Source: Paracentrotus lividus (lineage: Eukaryota; Echinodermata; Echinoidea; Camarodonta; Echinidae). Taken from it: DNA of 64,000 nucleotides. Position 1 is the stretch's first letter. The number at the start of each line of letters is the position of its first letter. Positions 1 to 10,500 of this stretch are shown here, in pieces. The stretch is taken from positions 38,622,954 through 38,686,953 of the forward strand of contig CALNVZ010003425.1 of the NCBI GenBank assembly GCA_940671915.1, in the 5' to 3' direction. The notes below the pieces were generated by a model. It saw only the letters and a program-made list of their open reading frames with translations, ran no database searches and was not told the DNA's origin. Position numbers and translations under genes: made by a program.

Positions 1-267
1 GAAAAGGGCATAAAAATTACCACACTAAAATAGTTATGGGGCAACTACCCCTGCCAAAAGCCTACCACCTAACTCACCTATTTCTACATGTAGTTGCAGA
101 TGTAGATGTCTTTATACGCAAGTATCAACCAAAATATCAACTGAAATTATGAGAGCAATCATAACAAAATGCCCTTTTAAAATAACACATTTCCAAAGAT
201 GCCCGTACAAAATCTGGTAATTTTTTGGATATTTCTGGAAGAGGAAGCATAAAATAAGAGGACAAAC

Positions 268-420
268 CTGTCTATCAAGCTCATGGAGTCTGTAAGCCAG
301 AGCTCTCTCTACATACTCCTTCCTATTACTGAATGTGAGTGGTATACTCCAGCCTCCTGGTACGATGGGAACAAATCGACCGTCTGCACTCTGACCTTCA
401 AACCTCTCTAGGGGAATCAC
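268..420 (-). CDS. HERC1: HERC1 exon w42, HECT N-lobe (last coding exon in window)
   Basis: Encodes [20 protein letters not shown], then [20 protein letters not shown] and [11 protein letters not shown]. This closely matches HERC1 HECT. Acceptor TTTAG, donor GTTTGT. The C-lobe and catalytic Cys must lie further 3', below position 1. Confidence 0.96.
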
Positions 421-3400
421 CTAAAACACATAAAATAATACAGGTGATACTTGATTATTATATAGGGTTTTTAGATACTCATTACTGAATGTAAGTGGTA
501 TACTCCAGCCTCCTGGCACAATGGGAACAAATCGACCGTCTGCACTCTGACCTTCAAACCTCTCTAGGGGAATCACCTATCACAAAGATAGACATGTAAT
601 TGGTTTACATCATATACATGTAGGGTAATTAAATACTCATTATTGAACGTGACTGGTATACATTTACTCCAGCCTCCCGGCACTATGGGAACAAAACGAC
701 TATCTGCACTTTGACCTTTGAACCTCTCCAGGGGAATCACCTAAAACACATAAAAAAATACAGGTGATAATTGATTTATATTATGTAGGGTAGTTGAATA
801 TTGAATGTGAGTGCTTTACTCCCAGCCTCCCGGTAAGATGGGTACAAATCAACAATCTGCACTCTGACCTTCGAACCTCTCTAGGGAATCACCTAAAACA
901 CATAAAAAATACAGGTGATATTTGATCATTCTACAGTCTGTGTAAAAAAAAATGGTACAGTAGGGGAAAAAATCATTTAGGTGTGAAATCTTTTCATATA
1001 ATGTTTGTTTGTGGTACCAAATTAAAGCCAAAAGATTTTTCTTGCTGATGCGGCTTTTTGTAACACCTCACCGATTATTTGATGAACAAATGAAAGTATT
1101 ATTAAGTTCAAATGTCTATATTGTAAATAGTTTTTCTTTTCTTTCTTCTTCCATTTCTTTTTCTTTTTTTTCTTATCTTTTTTTGTTCCTTTTTGTTACA
1201 ATAATAAGGATTTATTTACTTCAATAATCACATGACCCCTCTCTTACCTTGCTTTTGTTCCCGAGAACAATGCTATGACCGAACCAACAATAGACTACCA
1301 AACATTTTTCCTACTTCCCTACCCCCCATAATACCCTGCCTCACGCCTGCCTGACACGAGGTGGCGCTAGACCACTAAGGCATATAACTTCATTCTGATT
1401 TTTCGAGTCGTGCTGATCGGACCGTTCTGAATTTTCGGGTGAGATCGTTCCTATTTACGATTTTGAATTTTATTATTATCAATATTTGCGCTTCCTAAAG
1501 CCTCCTTTTACGCCTAGCGTTAAATTTGGGTGCTTTATTTTTACTGCGCCCCTCCTTTTGGCCTAGAATTACGTCCTTTTCAGGACGTTTTTCTTCCGTT
1601 TCCAACCCAGTCCCGCCCGTTCTTTTTAACGTGGTTGTTTTTGGTCGGCCGGTTTGAGCGCCTGTTTTTCTTTTGAAACTCAGTCCCGCTCTTCTCCGAC
1701 TTTTCTCTCTGGGTTGTTCTCCTTTAGGAGGGTTCCTTCTTCCTTTTCTTGAACATAATTGACATTTTAGTACGTTTTTGTTATATTATTGTACTTTTCC
1801 CGCGGCCTCGTGGCCTTTTTGCGGGGTGTCTTCCGGGTCTTTGGACTTCCGGTCCTTGTTGACGCCATCTTGTTTTGTTGGCGTGTGTGTGTGTATGTGT
1901 GCTCGAGCGCCTCTTTGTTAGTCGCTCTTCTGGTGCATACTCTTCCTTTTTGGTCGTTTCTACGGAGGTTCGTCCCCGTTTTCGTCAAAAAAAAAACAAA
2001 AACAAAAAAACAAAACAAAAAAAAAAAAAAAAAAAATTCTTCGTCTAGCCTGTTCTAGACGGGGTTTTCTTTTTTTTTGGAGTTCTCCGTGAGCCGCCTA
2101 ATAGCCGGTCTCGCTTGTCTTGCCTTAGCTTTTCTAAGGAATTAGGTTTTTACGCTTTAAAAAGACATAATTTTGTTCTTTCTTTCAGAGGCGTTCTAAC
2201 CTTGGACAGCAGGAGTGACTCCTTTGACGACTCAGACGACACAGAGCTTGCGGCACTGGTCTCTTCGAAGTCGTTTTCGCCGGGATCGGTAGCATGCCCG
2301 GCGGGAGAGTCGTCTCGACCGCCAGGTCGTTCGCCTCTCTGCCTAGTAGGGGGGGGGGGAGCACGCCAGTACTCTTGTGTCCAGCGCTGGCTCCACCTCC
2401 TCTAAGTCCAGCTCTAAGAAAGGTCTTGTAGCTCGAAGAGCACCATAGCATAAACGTGCGTCCACGTTTTCCGGGGTGCCTAAGACCTTGTCGTCTCGGT
2501 TGTTCTCCGGCCAAGGGAGCGGGTTCGTCTATCCAGACGTCTTGCCCCCGGCCCCCCGAGTGTAGCACAGAAAATTGCGGTTTCTGTCTCACTTAGGGAT
2601 GAGAGTCGTGCGCCCACGTCTCGCTCAGGCATGCCCGCGGGGGGTGCCGAGTACGGTTTGGGACCCGTGCGCCGCAGTTTTCTGCGTCTGGCGGACCACC
2701 TCCACCTTGGGTAACCCCCAGGATGGCGGCTTCGCTTCCCGTCCGGAGTGCCTCCACCCCCGTTCACGGCTGGTGCCTCGCAGGGCTATTAGGCTATCCC
2801 TTGGGATACGCCCAACACGCCCACCGGGAGTTCGTTCCGACGAACACCCGGGCTCTCGACCCCCGAGTGTAGCACAGAAATTGCGGTTTCTGTCTCACTT
2901 AGGGAGAGAGTCGTGCGCCCACGTCTCGCTCAGGCATGCCCCGAGGGGTGCCGAGTACGGTTTGGGAGCCGTGCGCCGCAGTTTTCTGCATTTGGCGGAC
3001 CACCTCCACCTTGGGTAACCCCCAGGATGGCGGCTCCGCTTCCCGTCCGGAGTGCCCCACCCCCGTTTCACGGCTGGTGGCTCGCAGGGCTATTACGGCT
3101 ATCCCTTGGGATACGCCAAACGCCACCGGGAGTTCGTTCCAACGAACACCCGGGCTCTCGGACCCCCTGAGNNNNNNNNNNNNNNNNNNNNNNNNNNNNN
3201 NNNNNNNNNNNNNNNNNNNNNNNNNNNNNNNNNNNNNNNNNNNNNNNNNNNNNNNNNNNNNNNNNNNNNNNNNNNNNNNNNNNNNNNNNNNNNNNNNNNN
3301 NNNNNNNNNNNNNNNNNNNNNNNNNNNNNNNNNNNNNNNNNNNNNNNNNNNNNNNNNNNNNNNNNNNNNNNNNNNNNNNNNNNNNNNNNNNNNNNNNNNN

Positions 3401-4562
3401 NNNNNNNNNNNNNNNNNNNNNNNNNNNNNNNNNNNNNNNNNNNNNNNNNNNNNNNNNNNNNNNNNNNNNNNNNNNNNNNNNNNNNNNNNNNNNNNNNNNN
3501 NNNNNNNNNNNNNNNNNNNNNNNNNNNNNNNNNNNNNNNNNNNNNNNNNNNNNNNNNNNNNNNNNNNNNNNNNNNNNNNNNNNNNNNNNNNNNNNNNNNN
3601 NNNNNNNNNNNNNNNNNNNNNNNNNNNNNNNNNNNNNNNNNNNNNNNNNNNNNNNNNNNNNNNNNNNNNNNNNNNNNNNNNNNNNNNNNNNNNNNNNNNN
3701 NNNNNNNNNNNNNNNNNNNNNNNNNNNNNNNNNNNNNNNNNNNNNNNNNNNNNNNNNNNNNNNNNNNNNNNNNNNNNNNNNNNNNNNNNNNNNNNNNNNN
3801 NNNNNNNNNNNNNNNNNNNNNNNNNNNNNNNNNNNNNNNNNNNNNNNNNNNNNNNNNNNNNNNNNNNNNNNNNNNNNNNNNNNNNNNNNNNNNNNNNNNN
3901 NNNNNNNNNNNNNNNNNNNNNNNNNNNNNNNNNNNNNNNNNNNNNNNNNNNNNNNNNNNNNNNNNNNNNNNNNNNNNNNNNNNNNNNNNNNNNNNNNNNN
4001 NNNNNNNNNNNNNNNNNNNNNNNNNNNNNNNNNNNNNNNNNNNNNNNNNNNNNNNNNNNNNNNNNNNNNNNNNNNNNNNNNNNNNNNNNNNNNNNNNNNN
4101 NNNNNNNNNNNNNNNNNNNNNNNNNCCTCTTTTGGCCTAGAATTACGTCCTTTTCAGGGCGTTTTTCTTCCGTTTCCAACCCAGTCCCGCCCGTTCTTTT
4201 TAACGTGGTTGTTTTTGGTCGGCCGGTTTGAGCGCCTGTTTTCTTTTGAAACTCAGTCCCGCTCTTCTCCGACTTTTCTCTCTGGGTTGTTCTCCTTTAG
4301 AGGGTTCCTTCTTCCTTTTCTTGAACATAATTGACTTTTTAGTACGTTTTTGTTATATTATTGTACTTTTCCCGCGGCCTCGTGGCCTTTTTGCGGGGTT
4401 TCTTCCGGGTCTTTGGACTTCCGGTCCTTTGTTCGACGCCATCTTGTTTTGTTGGCGTTGTGTGTTGTATGTGTGCTCGAGCGCCTCTTTGTTAGTCGCT
4501 CTTCTGGTGCATACTCTTCCTTTTTGGTCTTTCTACGGAGGTTCGTCCCCGTTTTCGTCAAA

Positions 4563-4594
<32 letters not shown>

Positions 4595-7500
4595 AAAAAA
4601 AAAAAAAAAAAAAAAATTCTTCGTCTAGCCTGTTCTAGACGGGGTTTTCTTTTTTTTTGGAGTTCTCCGTGAGCCGCCTAATAGCCCGTCTCGCTTGTCT
4701 TGCCTTAGCTTTTCTAAGGAATTAGGTTTTTACGCTTTCAAAGACATAATTTTGTTCTTTCTTTCAGAGGCGTTCTAACCTTGGACAGCAGGAGTGACTC
4801 CTTTGACGACTCAGACGACACAAGACTTGCGGCACTGGTCTCTTCGAAGTCGTTTTCGCCGGGATCGGTAGCATGCCCGGCGGGAGAGTCGTCTCGACCG
4901 CCAGGTCGTTCGCCTCTCCTGCCTAGTGGGGGGGGGGAGCACGCCAGTGACTCTTGTGTCCAGCGCTGGCTCCACCTCCTCTAAGTCCAGCTCTAAGAAA
5001 AGGTCTTGTAGCTCGAAGAGCACCATAGCAATAACGTGCGTCCACGTTTTCCGGGGTGCCTAGACCTTGTCGTCTCGGTTGTCTCCGGCCAAGGGAGCGG
5101 GTTCGTCTATCCAGACGTCTGCCCCCGGCCCCCCGAGTGTAGCACAGAAAATTGCGGTCTGTCTCACTTAGGGATGAGAGTCGTGCGCCCACGTCTCGCT
5201 CAGGCATGCCCCGGGGGTGCCGAGTACGGTTTGGGACCCGTGCGCCGCAGTTTTCTGCGTCTGGCGGACCACCTCCACCTTGGGTAACCCCCAGGATGGC
5301 GGCTTCGCTTCCCGTCCGGAGTGCCTCCACCCCCGTTCACGGCTGGTGGCTCGCAGGGCTATTCGGCTATCCCTTGGGATACGCCCAAACGCCCACCGGG
5401 AGTTCGTTCCGACGAACACCCGGGCTCTCGGACCCCCGAGTGTAGCACAGAAATTGCGGTTTCTGTCTCACTTAGGGATGAGAGTCGTGCGCCCACGTCT
5501 CGCTCAGGCATGCCCCGAGGGGTGCCGAGTACGGTTTGGGACCCGTGCGCCGCAGTTTTCTGCATTTGGCGGACCACCTCCACCTTGGGTAACCCCCAGG
5601 ATGGCGGCTCCGCTTCCCGTCCGGAGTGCCTCCACCCCCGTTTCACGGCTGGTGCTCGCAGGGCTATTACGGCTATCCCTTGGGATACGCCCAAACGCCA
5701 CCGGGAGTTCGTTCCAACGAACCCGGGCTCTCGGACCCCTGAGTAGCACAGAAAATTGCGGTTTCTGTCTCACTTAGGGATGAGAGTCGTGCGCTCACGT
5801 CTCGCTCAGGCATGCCCGGGGGAGTGCCGAGTACGGTTTGGGACCCGTGCGCCGCAGTTTCTGCATCTGGCGGAACCAGACGGTCCGCTTCCACGTCCGG
5901 AGTATCTCCACCCCGTCAAACGCTTATCGTCACGGCTGGTGGTCCACAGGGTTACGGCTATCCTTGGGATACGCCAAGCGCCCACCGGGAGTTCGTTCCA
6001 ACGAACACCTGGTCTCTCGGACCCAGGATGTTCTACCCGAACGTCCGGGATATTCGTTATCCGTTCAGGATGCAGCTGCTCGCCTGCCTGGTCAGACCGA
6101 GCTGCCGGATATTCCCGATCCTTGGTGGGTGCTTTAGCACCCTACCAAGCGGGTCTCGCTCCCTATCCCTGGCTTCGCCCCAGAGGTGACGGGATATGGT
6201 ACCCCTCGTGGCAGAGTACCCGGCCCTCGTCCCGTGACACTGGCCTGGCACTACCACCCGCCACGTCGGCCTCTGGCTGGGATCACCCGCCTAGGGAGTC
6301 CCAGCCGAGCGGCCCCCGGGATAGGGGATCGGTGACTGACTCCGAACTTACTTCGGAGTTCTCGCTCACCCAGCCCAGTCTGCCCCGGCAGACCTCCCCG
6401 TCTCGTCCGCCCTTGTGGAAACCGAATCGAATGTGTCGGAGCTAAGCTATCCTTGATACCCTCATGCGCCCGCCGGGGGTTTGTTTCAATGAACACCCGG
6501 CCTCCGACCCTCGGGCATTCTATCAGAACGTCCGGGGAGATCCGTTATCCGCTCGACACTGGCCTGGTCATCAACCACCCGCCTTCATGATACTTGGTGG
6601 TTTGTTGTCTGCGGCACCCTACCAAGCGGGGTTGCGCTCCTATCCCTCGGCTTCGCACCAGGGTGACGGGACTAGCTACCTCTGGTGCTTGGATGCTGGC
6701 CCTTGTACACGACCTGGCCTGGTCTCAACCACCCGCCTCATCTGATACTTTGGTGGTTTGTGCCTGCGCACCCTACCAAGCGGGGTTTGCGCTTCCCTAT
6801 CCTCGGGCTTCGCACCAGGGGTGACGGGACTAGCTACCCCTTGTGGCTTGGTAGGCCTGGCCTTGTCACACGACACTGGCCTGGTCTCAATCGCCCGCCC
6901 ACATCAGATACTTTGTTGGTTTGTGCCTTCGGCTTCCTACCAAGCGGGTTTTCGCTCCCTATCCCGGCTTCGCACAGAGGGTGACGGGACTAGTTACCCC
7001 TCGTGGCTTGGTATGGCTGCCCTTGTCACACGACACTGGCCTGGTCTCAACCGCCCGCCATATCAGATACCTTGGTGGTTTGCGCCTTCGGCTCCCTACC
7101 AAGCGGGGTTTTCGCTCCCTATCCCTCGGGCTTCGACCAGAGGTGACGGGACTAGCTACCCCTCGTGCTTGGTATGCCTGGCCCTTGTCATACGACACTG
7201 ACCTGGTCTCAACCGCCCGCCACTTCAGGTACCTGGATGGGTTATGCCTTCGGCACCCTATCAAGCGGGGTTTCACCCCCTATCCCTCGGGCCTCGCGCC
7301 CAGAGGTGAGGGACAGGTTACCCCTCGTGGCATGGTTTGCCTGGCCCTAGTCTCATGACGCCGGCCTGGTCACAACCACCTGCCACTTCGGGCCCCCGGC
7401 TCGGACCGCCCTTCGCCAGCCTTTACCATTGGTATGGATGGCAAGGCGAGAAGTCCTCCCCGGGTTTTTCCCCCTCCCAGCCTGCGGCTCTTGGAGGTGG

Positions 7501-10500
7501 GATCGGTGACCCGCTCCGAGCTTACATCGGAGTTCTGTTCACCCAACCGGGCTGCCCGGGAGGCTTTTTCGTCTCGGCCGCCTACAGCGGATCCCGAGTC
7601 AGATTGGTCGGAGGAGGTTTTTGTTGGCTCCGAGTCGAAGTCTAATTCAGACTCTGTTAAACGGAAGCCGACCCGCATACGAGCAACTCGGCAGGATTCT
7701 TCCTCCCTCAGCTCGGAGGATTGGGCGATATCTCTTCGAATCGTAGAGATGCGTACTTCATGTACCTCAGACTTGTCGTCTACCTGACGATTGGCTCTTA
7801 GTAGCCAACTCCAGGGAGCGGCTCCTTCTCCTACTCGCACACCAGTTACCTGGGAGCCGAGTTGGATTTTGATCGGGAGCGCGCTGGGATTTCGTCTCCG
7901 AGGACCTGGTCCCCTCCCGCTGGAGGTGCCCGGCTGCTAGCCCTGTGGAGGAGCCTTGTGTTCTTCCCAGGGGCATGCCCTTTCGTGTGACTCTACCATC
8001 CGTGTCGATTTTCACGGACGGTCACTCCAGGGCTGGGGCGGCCTATGTGAGGTCAGTGGACGGCGGGGACTGGTCTCAACTGACCTCCCCTCCCCACATC
8101 TATGTGTTAGAGATGTGGCGGTTCAGTCCATCCCTGGATCTTTTCAGGATCGACTATTAGGCCGCTCGTTCTCTTTTTGACGGACAATGTGAGCGTGGCG
8201 GCTTACATCAATCTTCAAGGAGGCACACACTCCCGGAGCTTGAACCGCTTGACGGCTCAACTGTGGAGATGATGCAGGGAGAAAGTATCCTCCCGTCCCT
8301 CGTACCTACCGGGTCGGGAGAATGTTATAGCGGGCTCCTGCCCACGGCATATCTCTCCCCTCGGAATGGTCTCTCCGTCAGACCCTCTTCGAGCGGCTGA
8401 TGCAGTGGGACCCAGAGCGTACGTTCAAGACACGTTCTCGTTCAGCTGGACGGGTTGAGAATTTTGCATTCCCCCCCTTTTTCCGCTGATCCCCCTAGTG
8501 CTAGCCAAGCTAGTGGAGGACGGGGCTTGGATGATTCTATAGCCCCGCACTGGCCGGGCAGACCATGGTTCCCGCCTTCGCGAGCTTGTGGTCAGCCGTC
8601 CGTGACCCCCCCTCGATGGCAGGACGTTGTGAGCCAGCCGTTTCTCCAGCGCTCTTTCAGAGCACCCGACTCGGCTTCGCTTGACTGCGTGGCAGTTGTC
8701 AGGTCGCAGGCAATCTCGTCTTGCTTCTCGGAGAGGGGCCTCGGCTCTCATAGCCGGGAGCCGGAGGGAGTCGACGCTAACGGTGTATAACTCCCGTCTA
8801 GCTGCCTTTTCTGAGTGTGCGAAGAGAAGGGTTGCTCCCCTAGAGGGACCCCCTGCCGCGTCTTAGCGGATTTTTAATCCACCTTTTGACAGGGCCGTTC
8901 TCTTTCGCCTTACGAGGCTATCGTCTGCCATTGCGGCAATTCACGATGGTTTCATGACGGCTCTTACGTTCTAACTCTCCCGAGTTAAGCCGCTTGCTTA
9001 GGTCTTTCCTTTTGCGAAGACCTCAGTCTACTCCTTTAGCTCCTTCTTGGAGTTGCCTAAGGTTTTGGAGGCGTTTTGCTAACCCTCCTTTTCGAGCCGT
9101 TGTCGGAAGCATCGTTTCACTCTTGACAGTTAAGACTGTCTTCTTGGTGGCGGTGGCCTTAGGCCACAGACGAAGTTCGCTTCTTGCCCTTAGTGTTACT
9201 GAGGGCCACATCAGGTTCGAACCTCGGGAGTGCGTCTTCGCCCTGAACTCGTTTCATTGCGAAGACCAGACTGCCTCTTCGGGTCGGTGGAGAGCTTCTC
9301 ATCAAGCTCTCCTCCTTCTCTTTGGTCCCGGAGGGGATAAGGTGTGGTGTCCGGTTGGGCCCTTAAAGGGTACCTCTCCAGATCGAATCTCGTCGTAGAG
9401 TTATACTCTTCATCACTCGAGATTCCTTTTCTGCCGTTTTCCCCGACTCCATCTCCAGATGGTTCGTGGAGGGACTTAAAGCGGCGGGTCCTGACGCCTT
9501 TGATGTCAGGAAGGGCCCCCAAGCTCTCGATACCAGAGGTATCAGCGCTTCTTGGGCGCTCTTTGCAGGCGTTCCCACTGAGGATGTTTTGAAGGCAGCG
9601 TTCTGACGCTCTTTTTTCCTTCATTTCATTTTCCTACGTGACGTTTTGCACGGGTGAGGAGTATTTGTTGTGTTCTCGGCGTTGTCGGTGGCCACCGCGA
9701 GACTATCTAAGTCCTCTTAGCCCCCCTCTCTCGTTTTGTCCACCCTAAGGTGTCTGGTGCTGGTCTGTTTGGACTAAGCCAAGGTAAGAGAGGGTCATGT
9801 GATTATTGAAGTAAATTAGTAAAATTGCACTAATTTTATTATTTACGAGATAATCACATGACCCTCTCTTACGCCCCTTCCTCCGGCCCCCAACCTTGCT
9901 CTATGACGAGTGTCGAATTGGTTGTCAGAATGAAGTTATATGCCTTAGTGGTCTAGCGCCACCTCGTGTCAGGCAGGCGTGAGGCAGGGTATTATGGAGG
10001 GTAGGGAAGTAGGAAAAATGGTTTGGTAGTCTATTGTTGGTTCGGTCATAGCATTGTTTCTCGGGAACAAAAGCAAGGTAAGAGAGGGTCATGTGATTAT
10101 CTCGTAAATAATAAAATTAGTGCTAATTTTACTAGTTATGATATTCCGTAGATTTATGTTTATTTATATAATGTATAACTTCAAAACATGGTTATACTCT
10201 ATATAAAACATATTTGCAGTAGCAGTCATGCTGGGCGGTACTACTCAGCATGTATACTTTCTGTTAAGTTATTACTTATCTTTTATTACAATGATAGATT
10301 ACTCTTGTCAAGTGTGTGTAAGAACAGGAAGCCCAGACTCGACTAGCACATGTGCTATTTTGCTCCTTTTCATCATCTGTATTAATTTATGTACCATTAG
10401 TGTATTCATTTATATACCTTTCAATCATGATCTCAATATTGTAATCACTGACCATGTTATTGTTGATGATGATGATGAATAAATAAATCAATCAAAATCA

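Larger units (their letters stand above)
4765..7790 (+). pseudogene. DIRS copy 1 gag-like region, second segment
   Basis: Repeats the acidic start seen at 2182, then the 300-bp and 156-bp arrays. The end is Ser/Glu-rich: [12 protein letters not shown] then [22 protein letters not shown] homologous ELTSEF block occurs earlier at about 6330. Function as gag is inferred from position only. Confidence 0.6.
1214..10134 (+). mobile_element. DIRS-like retrotransposon, copy 1 (gapped and duplicated)
   Basis: Same family as 17955-23363, read on the plus strand. Inverted terminal repeats at 1214-1399 and 9927-10134 and an internal complementary region at 9781-9872. The 5' part is present twice: 1552-3171, then a 954-base N run, then again from 4126. 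So either two nested or tandem copies are joined by the gap, or the assembler duplicated one. Many frameshifts; not active as written. Confidence 0.85.

Noticed and set aside
2899..4231. Long open frames of 360-430 codons on both strands
   Set aside because: They run through the N gap, where no stop can be called. They are not evidence of a gene.
6140..7330. CRISPR-like array
   Set aside because: Units are about 156 bp and contiguous, with no short identical repeats separated by unique spacers. The context is an animal retrotransposon.
2185..9624. Many open frames antisense to DIRS copy 1
   Set aside because: GC-rich repeats leave several frames open. Only plus-strand frames contain RNase H and recombinase motifs.
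10228..10482. 84-codon plus-strand open frame
   Set aside because: It lies in an AT-rich LINE-like 3' tail and encodes hydrophobic low-complexity sequence without a family match.
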